64,000 bases of DNA from Arbacia lixula (Eukaryota > Echinodermata > Echinoidea > Arbacioida > Arbaciidae), in contig OZ022596.1 of NCBI GenBank assembly GCA_963669155.1, forward strand, positions 310,001 through 374,000, written 5' to 3'. The notes under the pieces are model-generated. The model saw only the letters and a program-made list of their open reading frames with translations. It ran no database searches and was not told where the DNA came from. Position 1 is the stretch's first letter. The number at the start of each line of letters is the position of its first letter. Both the position numbers and the translations under genes were made by a program. Positions 23,140 through 33,440 of this stretch are shown piece after piece.

Positions 23140-24066
23140 TAATTGTTCAACATCTACCAGTCTAATGATTCATGTTAACGACATTCCATGTCAGACAAAT
23201 TATCCTTCAATGTTACTTTATGTGTGACTTGATTTTTTGTATGACCATCTCTTTAGTTTCGATGATATTCAATCAAAATATCTGTAGGATAATCCTTGAA
23301 ATTGATGCTCGATTACTCTTTGATGGGAGAATGTTTTGATCAAACATGATTTATGTTTCTGTAAGCTCTTTATTTTTGGTACAATGCATTTTATACTTAC
23401 ACTTTGAAAAGACATATTATTGATGCTCGATTACGTTTTACTGGGAGAATGTTTAACATAAGTGATCAAACTGTAATGATCAAGCTGTATGTTTACACCC
23501 GCTATCGTAATTCCTGTTTCCGTTCTCTTTATTTTTGGTGAAGTACAGGTATACTTTGCAAAAATATATTTCCTCATGATCACATTTACTGCCATTTAAT
23601 TAAAGTATAACTCGGTGTCAGATATATGTCATCTGCTATTTATATTTAGCAGGTATACATGAAATGGTATCAACTTTTATTAAGACTTGATGTTAATAGT
23701 CCTTTCGAAAGAAGATTTGTATTTATACTTTTTGTATATCATCTTACATATTAGCGAGGCATAAATATTAGTATCAATCACATAATTTTTAGTCAGAAAA
23801 TGTACAAGGTTTCGCTTGTGTCATGCATGTGGAAGCATCGGTTCGCCTTCTCCTTTTTGTTATGTTCCTTACTAGATGACCTACGCTGCTTTTTGGTTTA
23901 CAGCATTTCTTTGTGTAATCTATGTGTCTATTTGTTTATCTATTCATGTTACTCTATATTATTGTGTTATTTGTACACAGGGCCCCCAGGGAGAACAGTG
24001 CCAAGCTCACTGATGGGGCTACCCTGTTTAAAAAAGACTTAATAAATAAATAAATAAATAAATAAA
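23140..24066 (+). mobile_element. 3' UTR and AATA-repeat tail of the CR1-like element
   Basis: The untranslated region contains a partial direct duplication: GATGCTCGATTAC recurs at about 23303 and 23422, and TCTTTATTTTTGGT at about 23366 and 23525. It ends with GGGGCTACCCTGTTTAAA and then about six AATA repeats (about 24040-24066). The terminal CTACCCTGT motif also ends the minus-strand element at 37288. Such short-repeat tails are normal in CR1-like families. Confidence 0.8.
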
Positions 24067-24593
24067 GCATCGCTTTTCAGATAATCTTGAATGACAAGAG
24101 TTGCTGCAGCTTCGGCTTTAGCTTTGGCAGCAATCTTTGCGTAATGTACATGCATTTGAATTAAGACACACAGACGTTATGTAGAAAAAAGATGCATTCT
24201 CCCTGATCAATGAATGACACTATGTCATGTACATCATTCAAAACATCTGCAGCATGATTAAGGAGTCTGTCTTTTAGGTGGACGAAACAAAACTAACCGC
24301 ATATTTCATATATTCTGACATCTTTGACAAAGTTGTAGTAATTAAAACATGTTCGTTGATAATTACATACGGAAAAAAAAACGATGTGAAAATAGCACGG
24401 TTGGCTTATAAATCGTTCTAATCGTTACTGATATTGATATTTTCTCATCACATTGATATACATCTTTCTGGACCAAAAAAAGTCATTAATGAGGCATAAG
24501 TCTGTCAAAATTATTTACTTCCTCCATTTGATGAAGAGCGAAAAAAATAGTGAAAGTTAACTTTTTATCAATACAAATGACCTCTGTCTTTTT
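24067..24593. other. Non-coding stretch without a recognisable gene
   Basis: AT-rich sequence, no frame with recognisable content and no strong repeat. Confidence 0.5.
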
Positions 24594-24962
24594 GTCTCGC
24601 CTGAACAAAGCTCGGCAGAGACCTGGTACTCACTTTTCCTGTTAGTCTCTTGGTCTGTTGGTCTGCCTAACTTGCTCTCATTTCTTTAGTTCTGCATCAA
24701 TTGTAATCACACTTGGTACAAATGATCCTTTTCATGAGAATGATGGGGTTAAATGTCATCGAGGGGTCAAAAGGTCAAATGATATGAGGCCATGTCCATC
24801 ATTTGTTAGAGTTTTTCCTTAACTAAAAGACGTTTCTTTATTTCAGGTCGGATCAAACATGGCACAAATGTGCAAAGGCTTTTTCGAAAAAGTTTTGGTT
24901 TAAATTGCTCTCATTTTTTTTTATATTTCTGCATGTTTACTGATCGCGATATCAGGCGAGAC
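24594..24962. mobile_element. Short inverted-repeat element, 11-bp perfect TIR
   Basis: GTCTCGCCTGA (24594-24604) is the exact reverse complement of TCAGGCGAGAC (24952-24962). The interior has blocks such as AGGGGTCAAAAGGTCAAATG, reminiscent of the GGTCAAAGGTCAA phrases in the 35587-36959 element. No coding. It fits a MITE-like family. The termini look familiar from other marine invertebrate repeats, but I cannot name the family. Confidence 0.65.
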
Positions 24963-26099
24963 TCGTGGCTCGCAAACCACCTTGTTTACTGTTAGTATAT
25001 TTTTTTACAACTACGGTGGCTGTCGTTAACTCCTTAAAAAGTAGGTGTAAGGTCTCAGAGTCCTCAGTTTATTTTCTTTCTGTCGGATAGTTTTGTAAGA
25101 GCAATGTTTGGGAGACGTGGTCAAAAGCACGTAATCAATCAAACATTGCTTGCCCTGTTGTTCCAATTTGAGCAGAGTGATACACGAAAAATAACCTTAT
25201 TCCCCTCAAAAACACTAACAAAGAAAGTATTGATTGGTTATCACGTAGCAGCTGTTTTACAAAGAAGACAATCTCACATTTAACAGCTTTTTCGATTATC
25301 GTTATTACATGAAGCATTCCAGAAACAGATCTGCAATCATCTATGTTCTGAATTGATTGAACTGAAGTGATAATTGTCTTAAGTAGTGACACCCAGCGGC
25401 TCGCGAGCCTAATTGCGTGTGACTATACATCATTATGCTACATGATAAGCAAATAACAATGAGTCGTTCGGTCTGTCGTAGGAGAATAGTTAAGGAAACG
25501 TTCATGAGATTCAGAGGATGGATGTTTCATGCAATATCTGTCTGAAATTAAATGCCCACATATTTGTATAAACATTATGTCATTGACGATATGATAATAT
25601 CAGTTGCAAAGTCCAAACTATGCATGATCTACACATAGCTATTACGATGATGTTACTTACAAGTAGTAAGATATGTTTTAAAATAAAAATGTATATTTAC
25701 ACTTTTAAATAGTCTTGTAAATTACTTCGGAGGTGTCGTGGTGTAGCGTGTACAATGTTTTAAGGAAGATTTCAAGGTTCATTTCCTTCTACTGCTCTTC
25801 CACAAGAAACATACATAGGTACCTGGTAGGAGGCAGACGAATATATGAATTATCTTTACCCAGCTGATTTTGTGCAGCGGGCAAGGAATTATTCCCAGTG
25901 GAGTAGAGATGCTGCATATGTGTATGCATAGTACGTTATTTTATCCAGTGACCAGGGTTATACGTGTTACTTCCCTTTCCATACAATCTCTGGTCTGTGA
26001 AATTTTACATACTCTCTTTCCTATTCTTTTCTGTACTTTTCAGATGACATATAAGGTCATTTTTGTTTAAATAAGACCCATTATGAGGAAGTGTAAAAA
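24963..26099. other. Non-coding stretch without a recognisable gene
   Basis: No domain-bearing frame. A weak tRNA-like patch at 25735-25800 was considered and not accepted. Confidence 0.45.
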
Positions 26100-26587
26100 A
26101 AACAGTATGAACATGTCAATTCCATGCAAGATTTGATACAAAACCGAAATCAAGATCGAGTTTCAGTTCAAGTTAGGATAAAGCTACAATAACAACAGCA
26201 ACAAATGCACATCATTTTATATGAATGCAGTATGTGAGTATGTAGCAACCAGGAAATCCGCTTCCATATGAATAGCTGACCAAATAAAATGATACTTAAA
26301 ATCTACACAAATACAATCCTAACAAACCCGTAATACAGACAGCTAACAATTGAAAAAAGGGAAACAAACAATAATATCCATACCTAATATAATGAATTTG
26401 AAAAAAAAAATCAATTAAAATTTGTTTAGATTTGTCTTTGATATTATCAAAGAGCGTAATATTCTGATGTTAGGTAGAAAAATCATTCCAGACCTTTGGC
26501 CCTTAAAATTATGTTGATTTTAAATGAAAAGACAGTGCGTGATTCGGCAAGTAATGTATCAAGGCATTTGTTGTTTCATATGTGTAT
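26100..26587 (-). pseudogene. C-terminal remnant of a non-LTR ORF2
   Basis: On the minus strand, around 26510-26390, the reading GPKVWNDFST followed (after a stop) by NIKDKSKQILID matches the conserved C-terminal GPxxWNxL...SFKxxLK segment of CR1/L2-type ORF2 proteins. It is broken by stops. Together with 27353-28150 it is the downstream end of one decayed element, now separated by an inserted repeat. The catalytic palm region between the two pieces is missing. Confidence 0.55.
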
Positions 26588-27352
26588 ATTATACAAATAT
26601 ACCAAGCTGTGAGATTGTATAGTGGAAATTATCTATCTGAGGAGGGACTGGCATAGCATTTTTTTTCCGAGGGGCGAAGCACCCGAGGAAAAAATAGTAA
26701 CTTATGCTAGTCCCTCCGAAGATAGATAATTTCCACTATACTTTCGAACTCAGAGCTTGGTGTATTTGTTTTGTATCCCTTTTGTAAAATAATAACAAAC
26801 TGTACCATTCAATCCCGATATCGGTTCATCCAGGTAAATTTGCGACACACTGCATTCATGCAAACATACATGGCGACCTCCTATGACCGAGTTCGGTTTG
26901 ACTTACTGCAAGTGGCAAAAGAGGACTTTATAGCATTTATCAACAGTTCAAATACGAAGAAAGTAGTCAAATTCGACGTAGATGTTGTTCGTGAATATTG
27001 CTCTAAGCGACGAACGTATTAGCCCGATTCATTTTTGTTTGCAACACCGCGGAAGTTCCCCCAGCGCGCTCAATGATTTTCCGCTAAAACGCAAAAAACA
27101 GCTGGAAAGAAATGTATCGCGTACTGCTCGCAGTCAAGGCAAATTTAGTTACCAGGTAGTGAGCATGCGCAGTAGTGCCAAGGAAGGAAATAGTAAAAGA
27201 GCATGCGGAGTCCTCCCCATGAAAAAATAGTGAAAAATATCCGGAGCTGAGGCAGATATAGTCAAATTATTTTGTAGTCTGCGAGCATCAATTGACCAAT
27301 CACGTTCCTAGAATACTCATGAATATTCATAGAAGGGATATAATACAGATTA
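26588..27352 (-). mobile_element. Crypton-like repeat, copy 1 (inserted in RT debris)
   Basis: This segment matches the reverse complement of parts of 43837-44983. Shared blocks include the outer end with CTTCTATGAATATTCATGAG, a block with CCTCAGCTCCGGATATTTTTC, a block with GGCACTACTGCGCATGCTC, and the palindromic end with TATAGTGGAAATTATCTATCT. The palindrome arms (about 26615-26660 and 26700-26742) flank a small GC-rich loop with TTCCGAGGGGCGAAGC. This copy retains a coding segment lacking in copy 2 and lacks about 570 bases that copy 2 has. Both look like internally deleted derivatives of a larger element. Confidence 0.75.
26870..27022 (+). pseudogene. Possible N-terminal fragment of a Crypton-type tyrosine recombinase
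   Basis: From the ATG at 26870 the frame encodes MATSYDRVRFDLLQVAKEDF then IAFINSSNTKKVVKFDVDVV and ends REYCSKRR shortly before a stop at 27020-27022. The pattern of an acidic lead-in, FINxxNTKK and then a helix ending in a basic/aromatic residue resembles the N-terminal DNA-binding helical domain of Crypton/KIAA1958-like tyrosine recombinases (NTKRKTxxDxxxFxxW in memory). No catalytic domain follows; downstream frames are broken. It sits only in copy 1 of the repeat family. Could also be an unrelated captured exon. Confidence 0.4.
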
Positions 27353-28150
27353 ATATTAAACAACATAATTTACCTGTGGGGAACTCGACAATGTAAATAA
27401 AATTTAACTTGACATTAGTACATATTTTTGGTTTGTTTGTTAGATAGGTAACTTTTAAATAAATCTAATGCAACACCTCTTGTTCCATAAAGCTCAAGTT
27501 TTAGAAATAATATTTCATGACCAAGTGCGTCTAATGCCTTTTTAAAACCTAACAACAATCTAATGTTAATGCACTTTTTTCATGTACAGGATCAATTAAG
27601 GTATGTAATGTGGAGAAGGAGGGCAGAACCCGTATTGATATTCAGAATTTATATTGCACTTAGAGAAAAATCTAAAAAGCCTATTAAAATACAGGGGTTT
27701 TTTTAAATATAGAACATTGGCGCAACAGATATTGGTCTATGATTCGTTACAATATCAGTAGGATCATTTCCATTAATTGGTACAACACGAGCTATTTTGA
27801 GATCGATGGGAAGAAAATCTAGCTCTATTCATTGATTGAATACTGCGCTTAGTGGGTAACATAATAAATGAATTTTCTTAATCACTTCAACATGGTCTTG
27901 TGTAATCTTTCAGTTTTTAATCATTTGAATAATTTCCTTAGTGGTGTCAGGAACAAAAAATAAATCAGGATTCGTACTTACAAACCGTCTAACATTTATC
28001 TCCGTTAGTAATGAAATGAAAAGGTCTGAAAAATACACATGTATAATGGCTTCAATGAACTTAAAGGACAACATTCTGTATTGATTTGTTACATACAGAT
28101 TCGCCATATTGGTTGTTTGAGCATACACACGTATATGGAATATCATTCTC
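27353..28150 (-). pseudogene. Decayed non-LTR RT fragment
   Basis: Minus-strand pieces read KIARVVPINGNDPTD, NHRPISVAPMF, then HITYLN-like debris, KKALDALGHEILFLKLELYG, TRGVALDLFKSYLSNKP and the start of the next strand, in several frames. These are RT motifs from the fingers through the first palm helix of a CR1/L2-like enzyme. The GVPQGS and FADD boxes are absent, the sequence meeting the Crypton-like insertion at about 27352. The upstream 27910-28146 frame would be the RT-proximal linker. Non-functional. Confidence 0.7.
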
Positions 28151-29085
28151 TTCCTAATGACCTAACTACACGTTCTCATGGTTACATCATGTCACGATTC
28201 GTATTGATAAAAGATTCCGGCATATAGACCCACGTGCCTGAATTAAAATCGATGACCATCATATTGGTATAAGAATTAAGTGTGCGTGATAAAGAAGGGT
28301 TGTGTGTTTGTGTGTGTATGTATGTGTATGTTTATGTGTGTATAGACATGTGTCTGTTTTTGTGTACGTGCGCGTGTGTGTGTTTGTTTGTTGGTTTTTA
28401 ATTGATTGATAATTGTATTTAATTTCCATTGCATTTGCATACTGCAAGAGAAGATTATGATTTATGTAATAATTGTGTTTGAATGAAATCAAATTAAGAT
28501 TTAAAAATGTGTGTGTGTGTGTGTGTGTTTATTTGTGTGTGTGTTTAGAATGAGGTACAGGATGGGGTAAGATGGTTGAAGAAAGTGAACTGGTGCCAGT
28601 ATTCTGTGGACAAACAACGAAGGCAGAGAAGTTAAAAACAGAAAGAAAGAAGGAGAAAGGGGGAAGACCAAAATTACATTTGACACAATTGGTGAAAAAA
28701 ATACCAAGTTACAACTCAAATCAAGCTCAAATTTACACAAACCAATGTCAAGGGTGTTAATTTTAATCAAAGCAGGTTTTGTGACATTTTATAAATCATT
28801 ATTGTAATATTCCAAGGAATATCTCATGAAATTTGAGCTTTTGGCCAGATTTCGACCTTAAAATATGTGTGTATTAGATAAACAAAGTTAGGGTGTCCCA
28901 TTTGAAAAAGATATGAAAATCTGCAGGGATCAGCAGTATGCCCTAACCAAAACATGTATAAGCCCTAACAGCCAGAGCTTTACTAACATCGTCAAGAAAA
29001 GTGTAAAACTATCCTTATTTACGCTTGAAACGCACTAATCATAATCTACGTTTATAACAGTATAGTCCCTTGCATTGCTCCCATT
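28151..29085. repeat. TG-rich low-complexity stretches in non-coding DNA
   Basis: Imperfect TG/TATG repeats lie at about 28300-28395 and a cleaner TG run at about 28508-28545. The frames over them are low-complexity artefacts. No gene was found elsewhere in the stretch. Confidence 0.7.
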
Positions 29086-29307
29086 GATCTCTTTGTATTA
29101 CAACACAAAGAGCTCCTAGAGTCCTAACCAAGCCAAATTCTTGGCCATACAGGCTTTTCTATGCACATCCTGTATCGAACTTTCTTCTTTTCAAAACTTA
29201 TTGATTTTTATATCAATAGAAAGTTCATGGTCTTAACGTGTGTGCGTGTACATGTACGCATTGTAGGCGATCTCTTTGTATTACAACACAAAGAGCTCCT
29301 AGAGTCC
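29086..29307. repeat. 39-bp perfect direct repeat containing a palindrome
   Basis: Bases 29086-29124 and 29269-29307 are identical, starting GATCTCTTTGTATTACAAC and ending CTAGAGTCC. Inside each copy CTCTTTGT pairs with ACAAAGAG around an 8-base loop. The copies are 183 bases apart. They could flank a small mobile or duplicated segment. Confidence 0.85.
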
Positions 29308-29359
29308 AAACGGCTTACTTCGAACCATCGGGTCTTCGCGTCGGGCCGCGTTATCGCGT

Positions 29360-29555
29360 AACCCGACCTTTCGTGAAAACAGCCACATTTATTTACGAAA
29401 GGTCGGGTTGACCATTTGTGAATTATACCCGTTAAATCTACGAATAGGACGCGATCCTTCGTATATTTGCCGGGTAAATTTTACGAAGAGTCGGGGGTCC
29501 ATTAACCCGACTCTTCGTAAAATTTACCCAGCAAATATACGAAGGGTCGCGTCCT
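29360..29555. repeat. Two adjacent palindromes sharing a CGAAG/GTCGGG core
   Basis: First hairpin: AACCCGACCTTTCGT (29360-29374) with ACGAAAGGTCGGGTT (29395-29409), a perfect 15-bp stem. Second: 29446-29495 and 29506-29555 are inverted copies matching at 48 of 50 positions with a 10-base loop. Both contain ACGAA(A/G)(A/G)GTCGGG-like blocks. They are GC-rich against the flanks and have no coding content. Confidence 0.9.
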
Positions 29556-31067
29556 TCACGCGCATTTCTACAAAAAATAAATATGATGCAAAACGGCTTG
29601 AATAAAAACTAGCATTCAATCGGCACAAAAGGCAGCCTTTGCCTTGAGAAGTCTAGAGGTCAGTACAGTTTAAATTTCGCTAAATTGTCGAAAAATGGAA
29701 TTTATTTATGATAAGTCATAGTATTGTGGGAAATTTCCTTTAATTCCTTAACATTTTGAAATAACTGACCTAGGTTGTATATCATGAGATTATGGTGTAA
29801 TCAACTCCTGCACTTTAAAAATGTTTTCATCGTCGAGAGTTGAATTTCGGCTGAATTTCCCCCCGACACCAACGCACACGCAGCATCTTCCCCAGACTTT
29901 CGGGCAGATGTAGTCAATGCTATACTAGGATGTATTGAATTGTGTTAATGTCACCTGTGCCTCTTGCACGTGTTTTGGTGATCGGCCATAGGCTAGCGAG
30001 TAGTGCTTCCTAGTAGGGGTCCTTAAAAACTTTCATGCATACCTTTAATATTTCTGGACCAATGATTTATATATTTATTCATATTTGTTTGGATTTTTAA
30101 AAATAGAACTTGAACTTAATTGAACTATGTAACTCTATGCAGGATATGGACTCGCACTCACCAGAGACACGGAGTCAGACATGAGTAGATCTAACCTTCC
30201 CATTCATTAAAGACAGCCAGTCCCTTTTTCAGATCACCACAAAACCATCGAAACATTAGCAAAACATATAGAGAAGTGTTAGCAAGCTCTATATTCACAA
30301 TTTGAAACTGGTACGTAGTGTAAAATTCAAATAATGCACGTAAACAACGTCTGATTAATAGTCTTTACCTCAGGCTCTTAGCAGTTTGTGTTGAAATATC
30401 TGCTTTATTGATTAATCTGTTTATTAAATTATAAAATGCATTATGAAAAAAATTGTTCTAGGGAAGGAATCATCTCCAAAGTTTGGTAGTTACTCATAAA
30501 ATTAGGATTTCACACACGCATAATAACCACATAGATACTGTAACAAAGACCAATACTTTTTTCGTAGTACAAAAAAAGTCGGTTTGAAATTTAACGGCTG
30601 AATTTTTTTACATGTACAGAAAGCTTCAACATGCTATATTCTAAAAAATGGTCTTGAATCACACTTTCTTCAATTTACGATCGTGACAGACGATTTCAAA
30701 TTTTAAGCGTGCAAAAGGGACGGACAATCTTTAAATGCCTCTCAATAGCCTAGAATGACAAGAATCACTATAAAAAGCACAAACAGTCAATTGAACTCTG
30801 TGGGATTTTTTTATGTGATATAATTGTTTTTTTAAACGTTTTGTTCTAGTTTTTTCTACTACTTCGGCCTTCATGCCATGGATCTATTGATCTGATGCTA
30901 GCTACTGAAGAGTGACGAGCAAAAAAAAAGGGCAAAGGTAAGAATAGAATCTAGACCTATATCTTTTCCAGAGGGGGGGGGGGGATTGAAAGTCATGTGA
31001 TATAGATTTCCAGACACAGATTTTCCTTCAAAACTGAAATCTAATGTAGATGTAAAGTTTGCATGGT
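29556..31067. other. Non-coding stretch without a recognisable gene
   Basis: AT-rich sequence. A G-run lies at about 30973-30983. A possible acceptor with a short exon-like segment near 30139-30170 could not be supported by a donor. Confidence 0.45.
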
Positions 31068-32362
31068 GTCAAACAGAGGCGTGGATCCTGGGGGGTGGGG
31101 CAGGAGGGCAGTTGCCCCCCCCCCCCCAGAAAATTTCGGGGGGCAAAGATACCATTTTGCCCCCCCCCCCCTCCCCCAATAATTTCCCAAAAAAGAAAAA
31201 AGAAAAAGAAAGAGAATAGAAAGGAAAAGGCAGGAAGGTAGTGAAATGAAAGCGTAAAACAAGAAAAAAAAAGAAAGAAAATGGGACATTGGGAAGCGCT
31301 TGCTCGCTTCGCTCGCTCGCATTTAAGTAGCTTAACCAATGCAGATGATAATTACTATTCTTATGAAAAGAAATCAGTTTGCATCTTCTGTTTCTATCTA
31401 ATGTTATACTATTCTTCTACTCATAGAAGTAATATAACCAAACAAGATATCACTCCCAGAAATCGAGCGGCCAGTTCACCTAAAAAATAGATAAACTTTC
31501 AGGAGATAACGGCCTGGATTTTAAAAAAAAAACCGCAAAACAAAAACACATTTTTCTTTAACTCGCTCGCTACAAGGTGATTTCGGGCAGCAAGCAGCTT
31601 ATCATAGCAGTGAGATTCCAAAATATTATATTTAGGCAGCAAGGTGGGTGACAAAGATTTTGGGACGAATCCATATAATTTTGCCGGGATCGGTCGTTGG
31701 CTTTGCTCGCTATGGTAGAAAGAGAATGGATTCGGACTGCAAGCGAGGTAGCTATTATAAAACAGTTTCATATTCGACACACAGGTGATTGAATGTATTA
31801 TTGAGATATCATACAGGCATGACAGGTTTATTCTGATGATAATGATAATAATATCACATTTTTATCACATTATTATGATGACGAAATAACACTTCTATCT
31901 TATGGAAAAGGGTATATTTTTCCTCGCTCGCTGCGCTTGTTCGTTTCATATTAATGGTTTTGAAAGCAAACAAATTCGGTGAGATGAGACCGAAAATAAA
32001 ATGTAGATGTTTCATTGGCTCACAGCGCAATTTGCCGAAGGGTTTACTACATCTACCATAAAAGACTGTGTGCTTCCTCACTCGCTTCGCTCCCTCATAA
32101 TATTAAAAAACAGAGTGGTTTGGGGGCAGCAACAATGGACCAGCGATGTGACAAAATAGAGTTCATATGTGTCAGCAAGATAACCATGTATATATATATA
32201 AATACATTAGGTATCATTTATGCCTATATGAACACTAAACCCTTCTCTCATAACAAGATTTTTTTATTTTTTGCTTGCTCGCTTGGGTTCATCTCCGCTT
32301 GGTCGTCTTGCCCCCCCCCCCCCCCCCCCCATCCGAAAAATGGATCGACGCGTCTGGTGTCA
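31068..32362. mobile_element. Inverted-end repeat with C-tracts and recurring GCTCGC motif
   Basis: The left end (GTCAAACAGAGGCGTGGATCC, about 31068-31088) resembles the reverse complement of the right end (GACACCAGACGCGTCGATCC, about 32343-32362). C-runs sit just inside both ends (31117-31130, 31161-31174, 32311-32330). Inside, GCTCGC-type phrases recur near 31300, 31562, 31706, 31922, 32081 and 32272. No protein motif is present; overlapping frames are low complexity. Likely a non-autonomous DNA element or old repeat family. Confidence 0.55.
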
Positions 32363-32750
32363 AAGGAAATGTAATGTGGATACATGAAGCAGCCTGTTCA
32401 AAGAGGTAGAGACAGTAATTCTGGAGAACAGGGGGCACCTACACTACAGTATCCAGAGGGAATAATAATTGATACCTCCCTTGCTCTCTAGTCTTATTCA
32501 TTTTAGAGGAACAATGAGGTCAGGCTTATGTGTTCTCAGGCTGACAGTGAAACTACAGAAGAATTTTAGATGGTGGTTTGGCAATTATGATGGGGTGCAA
32601 CCATTTCTCTTCACATTATTTGCTTAACTTTTTTTAAACCAAAAAATTAGTAATGGGTAGGGAGGGGGATTAGTGACTAGCTTCACTGGACACCCTAGAC
32701 TCTGTAGAGCCATCTTTACAAAATTGAAAAATATTTTCTTACTTTATTAG
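32363..32750. other. Intron-like sequence before a candidate exon
   Basis: No coding content. It ends in a T-rich stretch and TTATTAG acceptor. Confidence 0.35.
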
Positions 32751-32846
32751 CATCATGGATTGCCCATCTGATATGGATTGCTCATCCGATGAGGAAGGAA
32801 ACATATTACCAAACCTTAGCTGCTCAAGAGCAGGAACAGAGCAAAG
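32751..32846 (+). CDS. Candidate small acidic exon (phase 2-2)
   Basis: A TTTATTAG acceptor precedes and a CAAAG/GTAGGAAT donor follows. The 96-base segment is open in the frame IMDCPSDMDCSSDEEGN then ILPNLSCSRAGTEQ, leaving two bases, so it is phase-symmetric with the next candidate exon. The peptide is acidic and Ser/Cys-rich with no known domain. Two exons of this type with matching phase in the same strand make a host gene plausible, but short open segments do occur by chance. Confidence 0.4.
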
Positions 32847-33353
32847 GTAGGAATATCTATTTTTCTATCAGTTTTCTATCTTAATATCTAGAATACTTTA
32901 TCCAACAATCCAGAATAACATTTTTTTAAGAAGCTATCTCTCAGTATGCAGTTTGGAATTAAGGAAAGATTTTTTTTTTATTTTAAGCAGCTCTAAACAG
33001 AAAGAGAAAACTTGAAGGGAAAATATATATAGGCTTCCACCTTCCATTCACTCACTGATTAAAGATCCTGCATGTGACTCATATAAACATTAATCATCAA
33101 AAACATTCTACTTCCTGGATCTTTTCATTCTGAAGCAAACTTGTAGCAAGTATGGTCAGAATGGTTTAATTTCTTTTCAACTTAACAGGGGGTGGATATA
33201 TATGTATTTGGTGCGATTTTATATGCTTTTTAGCTCACAAATGTTTAAATCCATAGTATAAGCAAATGTTTGATCAAGTTTTGGTTTGTACTTAGCAAGT
33301 AGATGGCTTCAAAAGTGAACTTAAAGTCTAATCTTTTGTTTTGTTTTGTATAG
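32847..33353. other. Candidate intron between two small exons
   Basis: Starts GTAGGAAT and ends TTTTGTATAG. Contents are AT-rich and non-coding. Confidence 0.35.
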
Positions 33354-33440
33354 TACTACTTCAACACTCTTATCTGATGACAACAAAGAGATAGATCTTG
33401 ATGACATGCCAAGCTGCTCTACTGCAAGAGTTCAGAAAAG
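33354..33440 (+). CDS. Candidate small acidic exon (phase 2-2), similar ending
   Basis: The acceptor TTTTGTATAG ends at 33353 and the donor AAAAG/GTAGAAAT starts at 33441. The 87-base segment continues the previous exon in frame, encoding TTSTLLSDDNKEIDLDDMPS then CSTARVQK. Its end (PSCSTARVQK) parallels the end of the previous one (LSCSRAGTEQ), as if one exon had been duplicated. Function unknown. Confidence 0.4.

Noticed and set aside
25735..25800. tRNA-like patch (GTGTCGTGGTGTAGCG and AGGTTCATTTCC)
   Set aside because: A and B boxes are weak and no cloverleaf can be closed by eye.
28259..28770. Frames with Thr/His repeats
   Set aside because: Translations of TG-rich microsatellites.
30139..30170. 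Exon-like segment after a CTATGCAG acceptor
   Set aside because: No GT donor follows in frame; stop codon shortly after.
30845..30920. A third exon resembling those at 32751 and 33354 (ACTACTTC start, GGGCAAAG/GTAAGAAT end)
   Set aside because: In the required phase there is an in-frame stop (TGA) near its centre.
31028..31339. Minus-strand frames of about 100 codons
   Set aside because: Low-complexity translations of C-runs and A-rich sequence within a repeat.
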